A stretch of DNA of 34,971 nucleotides from Sandaracinaceae bacterium (lineage in GTDB: Bacteria; Myxococcota_A; Polyangia; Polyangiales; Sandaracinaceae), in assembly GCA_004213565.1 (NCBI GenBank), contig SHBB01000013.1, positions 1 through 34,971 on the forward strand, in the 5' to 3' direction. Both the position numbers and the translations under genes were made by a program. Shown here piece after piece: positions 24,496-32,353 of this stretch. Numbering within the stretch: position 1 is the stretch's first letter; every line of letters begins with the position of its first letter. The notes beneath the pieces are model-generated. The model had not been told where the DNA came from and did no database searches. It saw only the letters and a list, made by a program, of their open reading frames with translations.

Positions 24496-24931
24496 ATGAG
24501 CGTTGGTCCTCGCATCGTCCTCGTCGACGACGACCGCATGCTGCTCGCCATCGTCGCGCGGGTGTTCGAGGCGCAGGGCTTCGCGGTGCGGGCCTTCGCC
24601 GAGCCGCAGCGCGCGCTCGAGAGCGTGCTCGAGGAGCCGCCGGACGTGCTCCTGTCCGACTGCCGGATGCCTGGGATGTCCCGAGCTGTGTCGCTTCGTC
24701 CGAGACCGGCTCGGGACCGAGCGCCCTTTCACCGTGCTCTGGACTGGCGACAGGGCGCGCCTCGGGGCCGACGGCGAAGTTGCCGCCGACGTCACGCTCG
24801 ACAAGCTGGCGCCGATGGCCGAGCTCGTGCGCCTGATCGAGCGGAGTGTCCGCCGACGGCGCCGCCGCGTCTCCGGCGTGCAGCCACGCCACGGGGTCGG
24901 CGTCGTGGACCCTCGCGAAGAGACGGGCTGA
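24496..24931 (+). pseudogene. Stand-alone receiver-domain gene disrupted by a frameshift
   Basis: From ATG 24496 the first frame encodes MSVGPRIVLVDDDRMLLAIV...VLLSDCRMPGM, the N-terminal half of a CheY-type receiver with the acidic pair and the phosphoacceptor Asp. At about 24679-24684 the coding signal moves to another frame, which continues PELCRFVRDRLGTERPFTVL, WTGD, VTLDKLAPMAELVRLIERSV and a short basic tail to the stop at 24931. This second half carries the expected Thr and Lys positions. The usual MPGMSGPEL sequence is shortened at the junction, consistent with loss of a few bases. The regulator is probably inactive unless the shift is a sequencing error or is corrected by programmed frameshifting; no slippery sequence is obvious. 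Confidence 0.7.
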
Positions 24932-24949
24932 GATCGCGGCACGCCGCGC

Positions 24950-26269
24950 TCAGAGCGGGTCGACGCGCACCGGCGTGTCGTGGCGGGTCATGCCGTCGAG
25001 GAAGATGCTCGTCCCGCCAGGCCGCGGACCGCCGAGCAGCTCGATCGAGTCCTGGCCCCAGCAGAAGAGCTCGCCCGCTCCGGTGAGCGCGCAGGTCACG
25101 CCGACGAAGTTGGCCTCGAGCGCCGTGACGCCCGAGAGGCCCTCGACCTGGACCGGCGCGGTGGGGCCGGTGTGCGACGCGGCGTCTCCGAGCGCCCCGT
25201 CATCGTCCGTCCCCCAGCAATGTACGGTGCCGTCCTCGAGGAGCGCGCAGGAGTGCTTCTCACCCGTCACCACCTCGCGCGCCGCGATGGGGAAGACCAC
25301 GAGCTGCGGGCCCGCGTAGCTGTCCGTCATCTCGGGCACGACCTGGCCCTGCGTCCCGTCACCCCAGCAGAAGACCTCCCCGCCCGCCACGGCGCAGGAG
25401 TGGGCGAAGCTCGCGGCGACGTCGGTGACGTCCGTCAAGGTCGACACCGGCACCGGCTCCGGACGGTCGAGCCGCGTGTCGTCACCGAGGGAGCCCTCGC
25501 CTCCGTCGCCCACGCAGTACGCGCGGCCGTCGACGCGGAGGCAGATGTGGCGATCGGCGATGGCGACCTGCCGCGCCCCCTCGAGCTCCGAGCCGTCCGG
25601 CTCGACCATGGGCGCGCCAGGCACGGGCTGCGTCATCTCGATGTGTCGGTTCCCGAGCTGGTTGCGGTCGTTGCGCCCCCAGCAAACGGCCTGGCCGAGC
25701 AAGGACACGGCGCACGTGTTCGCGAACCCGCCCATGATCTGCTGGAGCGCGCCCAGTCCCGTGATCTCGAACGGCGTGGTCGTGGGGATGTCGCCCGGCG
25801 TGCCGTCGCCGATCTGCCCCTCCGCGTTCTGTCCCCAGCAGAACGTCGCGGGCGCGCTCGTGGTCGCGCAGGTGTGCAGCGCGGTGCCGCCCACCTGGGT
25901 GACCGCCGCGCCGAGGTCGACCACCTGCGGCACGGACGACGCCGCGGTGTCGCCGGTCGCCAGCGCGCCGGACGAGTTGTCACCCCAGCAGCGCAGCACG
26001 CCCAGGTCATCGATGGCGCACGCGTGCACCACGCCCACGCTCACCTGCGCGATGCGGCGCGGGACGCCAGCGTCGTCGTCGGTGCTCGCGTCCCCGGCGT
26101 CGGCCCCGGAGCCGGCGTCGCTCTCTCCAGCGTCCGGGTCGACGGTGAGCGTGCATCGTCCGCTCGCCTCGTCGCGCGCGGCGCCGTTGACGCAGCGGTC
26201 GGAGAAGACGCAGCCGGACGCCGCGAGGGCGAACAACGTGGCGCAGAGGGTGCGGCTCAGAACGTCCAC
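24950..26269 (-). CDS. Seven-repeat RCC1-like propeller lipoprotein
   Basis: The 439-residue product has a lipoprotein signal (lipobox AASGC), a short Cys segment, an Asp/Ala/Gly linker and then seven RCC1/BLIP-II-type repeats. Each repeat has the pattern H-x-C-A ... V-x-C-W-G followed by G-x-LGD, for example HACAIDDLGVLRCWGDNSSG and HSCALLEDGTVHCWGTDDDG. Seven repeats form a closed beta-propeller in this family. The two Cys in most blades suggest a disulfide per blade, fitting an exported protein. Start: GTG at 26269 with GGAG at good spacing; it overlaps the end of the TPR gene by 13 bp, so the two are translationally coupled. Confidence 0.85.
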   Translation of the reverse strand: MDVLSRTLCATLFALAASGCVFSDRCVNGAARDEASGRCTLTVDPDAGESDAGSGADAGDASTDDDAGVPRRIAQVSVGVVHACAIDDLGVLRCWGDNSSGALATGDTAASSVPQVVDLGAAVTQVGGTALHTCATTSAPATFCWGQNAEGQIGDGTPGDIPTTTPFEITGLGALQQIMGGFANTCAVSLLGQAVCWGRNDRNQLGNRHIEMTQPVPGAPMVEPDGSELEGARQVAIADRHICLRVDGRAYCVGDGGEGSLGDDTRLDRPEPVPVSTLTDVTDVAASFAHSCAVAGGEVFCWGDGTQGQVVPEMTDSYAGPQLVVFPIAAREVVTGEKHSCALLEDGTVHCWGTDDDGALGDAASHTGPTAPVQVEGLSGVTALEANFVGVTCALTGAGELFCWGQDSIELLGGPRPGGTSIFLDGMTRHDTPVRVDPL

Positions 26270-27006
26270 GTCAGCTCTCCCCCCGGCCCGACGCGGAGCG
26301 CGCGTGCGGCCTGCTCCGAGCCTCCCTGGGAGGCCGCGACCACGATCCAGATCACGGCGGCCGTGATCGCCGCGGCCCCGAGCCCGAGGTAGAGCCCGGT
26401 GGCCTCCCACGCGGTGCCGCGCTCCTCGACGCACACGTCTCCGGCCCGCTCGAGGCACTCCCCCGCGCCCGCGATCCCGACCACGCCCACGATGAGGCTC
26501 GCGACGCCGACCGCGCCGAGCGCGCTCGCGCCGACGAGGGACCCCACGTCGGGCCCGCTCGTGGCGGCGGGCGACGCCGTCCCCACGTCGACGTCGGTCT
26601 CAGCCACGGCCTGGGCGGGTGGCGGCTCGCTGCTCTCTCCCTGCGCGACCGCTTCGCGCAGCACCTCCACCCGCGCCAGGACGTCGCGGCGCCGGGGGTG
26701 GTCCGGGACCGACTCCAGGAACTGCTCGAAGGCCTCGAGCGCGACCGCGTCTCGACGCAGCCGATCCGCCGCGACGCCGATGTTGTAGAGCAGCACGGCC
26801 CGTTGGCTCAGCTCGTACGCGCGCTGGAAGTACCCGAGCGCGTCCGCGTAGCGAGCGTCCTCGAACGCCAGCGTGCCCGCCTCGAAGACGCTGCGCGCCT
26901 CCGCGTCCCGGCTCGGCTCCGCGTCCTGCGCGCTCGCGGTCCCGACCGCCATCCAGACCGCCAGCAATACCGTCGTGCCCCCCCACCTTTGCATGGCTCG
27001 CATCAT
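26257..27006 (-). CDS. Exported TPR protein with two C-terminal membrane segments
   Basis: The 249-residue product begins MMRAMQRWGGTTVLLAVWMA with cleavage likely after ASA, then TPR-type helices (RSVFEAGTLAFEDARYADAL, FQRAYELSQRAVLLYNIGVA, ALEAFEQFLESVPDHPRRRD), an acidic/Pro linker and two hydrophobic segments (about residues 155-180 and 198-222) around a Cys-containing loop. Proteins of this layout are common in myxobacteria and probably sit in the envelope as scaffolds. ATG at 27006 is chosen for the signal peptide; there is no clear Shine-Dalgarno sequence. The gene overlaps the RCC1-like lipoprotein gene by 13 bp. It diverges from the gene at 27134. The same C-terminal layout is seen in the partial gene at 1-402. 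Confidence 0.78.
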   Translation of the reverse strand: MMRAMQRWGGTTVLLAVWMAVGTASAQDAEPSRDAEARSVFEAGTLAFEDARYADALGYFQRAYELSQRAVLLYNIGVAADRLRRDAVALEAFEQFLESVPDHPRRRDVLARVEVLREAVAQGESSEPPPAQAVAETDVDVGTASPAATSGPDVGSLVGASALGAVGVASLIVGVVGIAGAGECLERAGDVCVEERGTAWEATGLYLGLGAAAITAAVIWIVVAASQGGSEQAARALRVGPGGELTWTF

Positions 27007-27133
27007 GGACGAGCCGGTGCCGCGACCACAACCCCGTCCCGCCACGCCCCGTTCGCGCCAGAGAAGGCGCAGTTCGCGCCATCCGAGGGAACCGACCGTC
27101 GCGCTCTCGTATCAGTGCCCGGAGGTTCTTCCG

Positions 27134-27751
27134 ATGCAACCACGCGATCTCGTCTTCTTCGCCGCGGCCGGGTTGGTCGTCCTGATGGTGATCGGCTTCG
27201 GCGCCCTGCTGGTCCTGTCGGTGGTGGGCAAGGCCAGCGCGGTCTCCACTGCGCAGCAGGGCTGGGCCATGGTCGTCCAGCGCCTCGGCGGACATCTGCT
27301 CGACCGTGGGGGGCCGCTCGGCACGCCCCGCTTCAAGGTCGGAGACGCGCTGCTCCTTGCCACCAACATCGTCGGCACGGATCGAAACATCGAGCACCGC
27401 GTTCGGCCGATCGACACGTCGAACGACTGGAAGACCTACGTCCTGGTGCCGGTCAAGCGACCCGTGCCGCCCTTCGAGCTCCTCTCCGGCCGCCACGTCG
27501 GCGGAGCGCCGACGGGTCACCCGGGGTTCGACGCCGCGTGGACGATCCGCCCGCTCGAGGGTGCGCGGCCCGACGCGCTCTTCCCGCTCTTCGACACCCA
27601 GGTCCTCGACGCGCTGAGCGCGCTGCGCGGCCACTACCAGCTCTACTCCGGCGGCGCGCACATCCACGCGGTGCGTCCCGGCGCGGAGACCGACCCGAAC
27701 GCGCTCGCGGCGCTCCTCTTCGTCTGTCGCCGCTTCGCGGGCGACGCCTGA
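27134..27751 (+). CDS. Hypothetical membrane-anchored protein
   Basis: The 205-residue product starts with one membrane helix (about residues 7-32, LVFFAAAGLVVLMVIGFGAL) and then a soluble domain of about 170 residues with alternating beta and helix (RLGGHLLDRGGPLGTPRFKV, DTSNDWKTYVLVPVKRPVPP). The domain resembles the uncharacterised cytoplasmic domains of DUF-type membrane proteins, but I cannot name the family. GGAGG lies 8 nt upstream of the ATG, so the start is firm. No operon partner is evident; the next gene begins 58 bp downstream. Confidence 0.7.
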   Translation: MQPRDLVFFAAAGLVVLMVIGFGALLVLSVVGKASAVSTAQQGWAMVVQRLGGHLLDRGGPLGTPRFKVGDALLLATNIVGTDRNIEHRVRPIDTSNDWKTYVLVPVKRPVPPFELLSGRHVGGAPTGHPGFDAAWTIRPLEGARPDALFPLFDTQVLDALSALRGHYQLYSGGAHIHAVRPGAETDPNALAALLFVCRRFAGDA

Positions 27752-27809
27752 CGTCGGCCTTCGGGGCGCGCTTCTCGCCTCGGCGCGCCGGGTCGTGAGA
27801 CAGTGTGGC

Positions 27810-28733
27810 GTGCACACGCAACGCCTCGGGTCGCTCCTCCTCGCCCTCACGCTCCTCGCGGGCTGCGACGCAGACGTCGGTCCGGACGCCTCCGTGGCGC
27901 GCGACGCGAGCGCCGCGACCGACGGCGAGACCTCCATCGACGGAGGCGCGACTGACGGGGGCGCGACCGACGCGGCGGCCGAGGACGGCGGCGCGCCGGA
28001 CGCGGGGGCGCCGAGCGAGGGCTGCGGCCGGGCCGCAGACATCGCGGAGGGAGAGTGGGTCGCGCAGACCCTCGACGTGGGCGGCGTGACCCGAGACTGG
28101 TTCGTCTGGCTCCCGGAGGGCTATGACCCCGCTCGCGCCTACCCGGTCGTCTACCAGTTCCACGGCTGCTCGGACCGCGCCGAGCGCGAGCGCAACAACG
28201 TGCCCGTGGAGCGCGAGAGCGGACAGGACGCCATCCACGTGCGCGGCCGCGCGGTCGACCGCTGCTGGGTCACCGGCGCGGCCGGCCCGGACGTCGCCTT
28301 CTTCGACGCGATGGTCGGCGCCGTCGAAGACCGCTTCTGCGCCGATCCGGACCGACGCTTCGCCACCGGCTACTCGAGCGGCGCCTTCATGTCGCATCAG
28401 CTCGCCTGCGTGCGCGGCGACGTCCTGCGCGGCGTGGCCACCATCGGCGGCGGCCAAGCTGGCCGAGACTGCTCCGGGATCGTGGGCGCGCTGCTGATCC
28501 ACGACCAGGACGACGGCACGGTGCGCATCCGCGCGAGCGAGGGCGCCCGCGACGCGCACGTGGATCGGAACGGCTGCGCCGCCGACACGGCGCCGACCGA
28601 TCCCGCGCCGTGCGTCGCGTACACGGACTGCGCCGAGCCCGTGGTGTGGTGCGAGACCGCGGGCATGGGGCACTCCCGTCAGGATGCGTTCGCCGCCCCC
28701 GCGTTCTGGGGCTTCCTCTCGACGCTGCCGTGA
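27810..28733 (+). CDS. Secreted alpha/beta-hydrolase lipoprotein (feruloyl esterase / PHB depolymerase-like)
   Basis: The ~307-residue product has a lipoprotein signal (lipobox LLAGC) and a long Asp/Gly/Ala linker (about residues 25-70). The catalytic domain has RDWFVWLPEGYDP...YPVVYQFHGC, the nucleophile motif GYSSGAF (Ser in G-Y-S-S-G), HDQDDGTVRI with the likely acid, and GMGHSRQD with the catalytic His. This set is typical of LpqC/feruloyl-esterase and polyhydroxybutyrate-depolymerase-like hydrolases. It likely cleaves ester bonds in plant or polymer substrates, matching the pectate-lyase-like gene at 412-2055 as an exported degradative enzyme. Start uncertain: GTG 27810 is preferred over GTG 27795. 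Confidence 0.85.
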   Translation: MHTQRLGSLLLALTLLAGCDADVGPDASVARDASAATDGETSIDGGATDGGATDAAAEDGGAPDAGAPSEGCGRAADIAEGEWVAQTLDVGGVTRDWFVWLPEGYDPARAYPVVYQFHGCSDRAERERNNVPVERESGQDAIHVRGRAVDRCWVTGAAGPDVAFFDAMVGAVEDRFCADPDRRFATGYSSGAFMSHQLACVRGDVLRGVATIGGGQAGRDCSGIVGALLIHDQDDGTVRIRASEGARDAHVDRNGCAADTAPTDPAPCVAYTDCAEPVVWCETAGMGHSRQDAFAAPAFWGFLSTLP

Positions 28734-28954
28734 GCAGCCCTCGACGACTCGACGCTGCAGGTCGCGAGCGGCGCGACTCGGCTCGAATGGCCGGCTGTTC
28801 GGCGGCCTGACGTACATCCTCCGGCGCGCGTAGTCGCGCGCCGTCACCCAGGTGTGAAGCGGCGGCCACACCGCGCCCGGCGGATCGGGAAACCGCAGGC
28901 AGGATCGGTTGGTACGCCCCATGCGCTAGCCTCTGTTCCAGGAGAGGAGTCCGG

Positions 28955-30886
28955 ATGGGTGCGTCGCACGAGACCAGCCTCGTCATCCTGCTGATCGCGG
29001 TGCAGCTGTCGGGCTGTGCGCTCTTCGGCGGGGACCGGAAGACGTTCGTGTTCCCCGAAGAGGCCACGATCGCGGTCGGGGCGCGCCACGACCTGGTCGT
29101 CGGCGCGTGCAACCAGGAGCTCGAGCTGACCGACGTCGCGGGCGTGCTCATCGCGGCGGGCATCGTGTCCGCGTTCGGCCGCATCGACGTGTTGGCCGCG
29201 GTGCCCGAGGCGCTCATCCCCGGCTGCGAAGCCATCCCGTTCACGGTCGCGGAGACGACCTGGGTGGGCGACACGCCGTTCGAGCTCACACGCTCCGAGG
29301 CGAGCCCCAACGTCTTCACCGTCGAGGCGCTGCGCGAAGGGGACGGCCTCTTGCGCGTGACGCTTCAGACCGAGGACGGCGAGCGCCACGTCGTGGAGGC
29401 GACGTACTCGGCGCGCCGGGTGACGAGGGTCGACGCGAGCGTCGGCTGCGGCGACACCACGACGACGGAGACGCCGAGATACATCGCTTCGGAGACGACG
29501 CTCTCGGTGGGGATGCGCGTGTTCGCGGGGGACACCGAGCTCTCACGGTTCGGCTACGGCTACATCCCGCTCGTCGCCGAAGGCGCCGTCCTCGAGGCGG
29601 TCGACGAGGACCCGTCGCGGATCACGCTGACGACGCCGGCGGCGCCCGCGACGGTGCGCCTCTCTTCTCCGGACGACCCCTCGTTCGAGCGCGTCTACGA
29701 CGTGTACGACGAGACGTCCTTCGACGGGTTCGTCGTCGAGCGCACCGGCGACGCGTCCTTCGTCATCGGCGTCGGCGCAGCCGTGGCCTTTCGGGGCGTC
29801 GCGACGATCGGCGGTGAGCGCGCTTGCGGCGACACGCTGCCGAGGGTCTTCACGACGCTGACGCCGGATGTCTGCGCGTTCGGAGCGTCGGAGACCCGAT
29901 CCCACGCGGGAGATGGTGGGCTGAGCATCGACGCGCTGGCTCCGGGGATCTGTGAGGTCCGCGGCGAGCTCGAGGGCACGGCCCTCGGCGATACGCTCGT
30001 GTTCGAAGTCGCGCCCGGATGGGACGTGCTCGACGACGAGCCCGCCCTCGTGGGCCTGTCCCCTTGGGGCCTCGCCGCGACGGGGCCGGACGAGGTGTAC
30101 GTCTGCGGGGAGGCGACGATCGACGGCGCGCGCGTAGGAGCCGTCGCCCGGTTCGACGGCGTCAGCTGGAGCCGGTTGGACCCGGCCGTCCCCACCGTCC
30201 TGGTGGACGCGTGGGCCGCGGGGCCGAATGACGCGTTCTTCGCAGGCGGAGGCGGGACGATCCTCCGGTTCGACGGGGCGACGTTCACTCCGATGTCGAC
30301 GGGTGTCGAGGTGGACCTCCGCGCGATCTGGGGCGGCGCCCCCGACGACGTCTACGCCGTCGGCAGCGACGAGACGATCCTGCACTTCGATGGGAGCGAA
30401 TGGTCGACGGTCGAGCTGCCGGCGGGAATTGGCCTCGGCGGTCGAAGCTTCTTCGTCGACGTCTGGGGCTCGGCGCCGAACGACGTCTACGCGATCAGCC
30501 CCGATGTCGCGCTCCGGTACGACGGCGTGGAGTGGTCCGACGTCACGCCGCCCCGCAACCCCGGAAACCCGAACGTCTTCAGCGCGGTGTGGGCGAGCGC
30601 ACCGAGCGACGTTCTCCTCGCGCAGTTCCTCGTCTGGCGGTGGGACGGCGTGGAGTGGTCCACCGATCCGGGGGATCGTGGCCTCGTCCGGGCGTCCGCG
30701 ATCCACGGGCTGTCCGCCACCGACGTCGCGTCGGCGCACACGACGCTCTTCTACTTCGACGGCGCGCAGTGGACAGACCACGGCGCGCCCATCGACGCGG
30801 AGCTGACGGATGTCGTGATGGTGGCCCCCGGACAGGTCTATGTCAGCGCCCCTGATCAGCCGGTGTCCAGGCTCGTCCGTCCCTGA
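28955..30886 (+). CDS. Propeller-repeat lipoprotein
   Basis: The 643-residue product starts with a lipoprotein signal, lipobox LSGC. The first ~350 residues look like beta-sandwich domains (for example TYSARRVTRVDASVGCGDT and the Cys-bounded segment CGDTLPRVFTTLTPDVC). The C-terminal ~280 residues contain about seven repeats of the type WGGAPDDVYAVGS...ILHFDGSEWS, giving a beta-propeller. Known proteins with such repeats are surface lipoproteins of myxobacteria with unknown roles. The ATG at 28955 has a strong AGGAG site. The 221-bp gap upstream (28734-28954) contains no clear promoter consensus and no gene. Confidence 0.82.
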   Translation: MGASHETSLVILLIAVQLSGCALFGGDRKTFVFPEEATIAVGARHDLVVGACNQELELTDVAGVLIAAGIVSAFGRIDVLAAVPEALIPGCEAIPFTVAETTWVGDTPFELTRSEASPNVFTVEALREGDGLLRVTLQTEDGERHVVEATYSARRVTRVDASVGCGDTTTTETPRYIASETTLSVGMRVFAGDTELSRFGYGYIPLVAEGAVLEAVDEDPSRITLTTPAAPATVRLSSPDDPSFERVYDVYDETSFDGFVVERTGDASFVIGVGAAVAFRGVATIGGERACGDTLPRVFTTLTPDVCAFGASETRSHAGDGGLSIDALAPGICEVRGELEGTALGDTLVFEVAPGWDVLDDEPALVGLSPWGLAATGPDEVYVCGEATIDGARVGAVARFDGVSWSRLDPAVPTVLVDAWAAGPNDAFFAGGGGTILRFDGATFTPMSTGVEVDLRAIWGGAPDDVYAVGSDETILHFDGSEWSTVELPAGIGLGGRSFFVDVWGSAPNDVYAISPDVALRYDGVEWSDVTPPRNPGNPNVFSAVWASAPSDVLLAQFLVWRWDGVEWSTDPGDRGLVRASAIHGLSATDVASAHTTLFYFDGAQWTDHGAPIDAELTDVVMVAPGQVYVSAPDQPVSRLVRP

Positions 30887-31027
30887 AGCGATCGCGGCGC
30901 GCGTGTCTGCGAGGCCCGGCCGAGGGTGAGTCTCGCCCTCCGCGCTCATGGGAGCCGGCGAGCCGTCACGTGTCGCTGAGCCGGGCGTTCGGGATGAGCG
31001 GGAAGGAGGCGTGGTAGAAGCGGGCGA

Positions 31028-32353
31028 GTGAGCCGCGACATCCCCGAGCGACGACGCGACCCCACGACGTCCGAGGGGCGAGCCATCGTGACCGCGATCT
31101 GCGACGCGACCGCCCTGCTCCTCGACCGGGACGGCTACGAGGCGCTCAACACGAACGCGATCGCGCGGGTGGCCGGCGTCAGCATCGGCTCGCTCTACCA
31201 GTACTTCCCCGACAAGCACGCGATCGTGGTCGAGCTCGCGCGGCGGCTGGAGCGCAACGCGCTCGCGTCCGCGATGGAGCGCGCGGCGGCGATCGACATC
31301 GGAGATCCGCGCGCGGTCACCGCGAGCCTGATCGACGTGCTGCTCGATCCCCGGCTCGCGAACCTCGCGACCCGACGCGCGCTGCTCCTCCAGGTCCCCG
31401 CCGCCTGGGTGCTCCCCGCCTCCGGTCCCACCGACCTCAGCACCGAGCGTCTGCTCGCGCAGGTGATGGACCAGCTCGCGCTCCGCGACGGCCCGCGTGA
31501 GATCATGTCGTTCGTCGTCTTCCACGCGGTCGAGGGCGCGATCGAGGACGCGATCGTCCGCCGCCCCGAGGCGCTCGACGACCCCGCGTTCCGCGCCGAG
31601 CTGTTCGCGCTGGCCTGGCGCTACGCCGCACCCGAGGGCGCCTCGCTCGACGCCCCGGAGACGTCGCGCACCGCGCCGTGGCCCGAGCCGCTCGCGGAGG
31701 TGGCGGCCCGCCTGCGGGAGGAGCCGCAGCAGCAGGCGGCCGAGGCGGTGGTGCGCACGGCGCCGAGCACCACGCGGGGGCGCGCGTCGGTCGAGACCAT
31801 CCTCGGCGCCATGCTCGAGCTCCTGGCGGAGGGCGGCTGGCCGGCGGCGTCCGCGCGCGCCGTCGCGCGCCGGGCCGGGGTGAGCCCCGCGACGCTCTAT
31901 CGCTACTTCCCCGATCTGCGCGCGATGGTCTCGGAGCTGGCGCGCCGACGCAGGGCGGTCACCCTCGAGCTGCTCTCGACGCCGCTGAGCGAGCCGCACG
32001 ACGGGGAGCTCCACGCGCTCCTCCGCGCGCTGGTCGAGCGCCTCGTCGAGCGCGCTCGGACGGACGGACGCGCAGGCCGCGCCCTCCTCGCCGAGGTCCC
32101 GCAGGTCTGGGTCCAGGAGCTGCAGGACGAGGTCTCGACCGCGGTCGAGGCCCTCGGCGTGCCCAAGCTCGAGGCGCGCGCCGACATCCGGGACGGCGAC
32201 CGCCCGCGGCTCATGTGGGTGATCGTCGCCGCGCTCCGCCACTGCGTGGAGTCCGCGATCGTCGTGCGCCCCGAGCTCTTCGACGACCCCCGCTTCGCCG
32301 ACGAGCTGGTGTCGCTGGGCACCCGCTACCTGCTGCGCCGCACGGCTTGGTGA
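31028..32353 (+). CDS. Double TetR-family regulator (two complete TetR modules in one chain)
   Basis: The 441-residue product contains two TetR-type repressor units. Module 1 (about residues 17-200) has the helix-turn-helix NTNAIARVAGVSIGSLYQYF (41-60) followed by PDKHAIV. Module 2 (about 251-438) has SARAVARRAGVSPATLYRYF (275-294) followed by PDLRAMV. The ligand-binding halves are also alike (LLLQVPAAWVL versus LLAEVPQVWVQ; AVEGAIEDAIVRRPEALDDP versus CVESAIVVRPELFDDP). A normal TetR protein is about 200 residues and dimerises; here one chain may be a built-in dimer. An Ala/Glu/Gln-rich linker (about 220-250) joins the halves. The GTG at 31028 is about 16 nt after a strong GGAAGGAGG, a long spacing. 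It converges on the HU-LRR gene with no gap. Targets and ligand unknown. Confidence 0.9.
   Translation: MSRDIPERRRDPTTSEGRAIVTAICDATALLLDRDGYEALNTNAIARVAGVSIGSLYQYFPDKHAIVVELARRLERNALASAMERAAAIDIGDPRAVTASLIDVLLDPRLANLATRRALLLQVPAAWVLPASGPTDLSTERLLAQVMDQLALRDGPREIMSFVVFHAVEGAIEDAIVRRPEALDDPAFRAELFALAWRYAAPEGASLDAPETSRTAPWPEPLAEVAARLREEPQQQAAEAVVRTAPSTTRGRASVETILGAMLELLAEGGWPAASARAVARRAGVSPATLYRYFPDLRAMVSELARRRRAVTLELLSTPLSEPHDGELHALLRALVERLVERARTDGRAGRALLAEVPQVWVQELQDEVSTAVEALGVPKLEARADIRDGDRPRLMWVIVAALRHCVESAIVVRPELFDDPRFADELVSLGTRYLLRRTAW

Noticed and set aside
31011-31031. Short leader frame (GTG to TGA) overlapping the double-TetR start
   Set aside because: The ribosome site is too close to this GTG; six codons overlapping a start can arise by chance.
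29543-32242. 900-codon minus-strand frame antisense to the propeller lipoprotein and double-TetR genes
   Set aside because: Composition is typical of antisense GC-rich shadow frames; the plus strand has clear domains.
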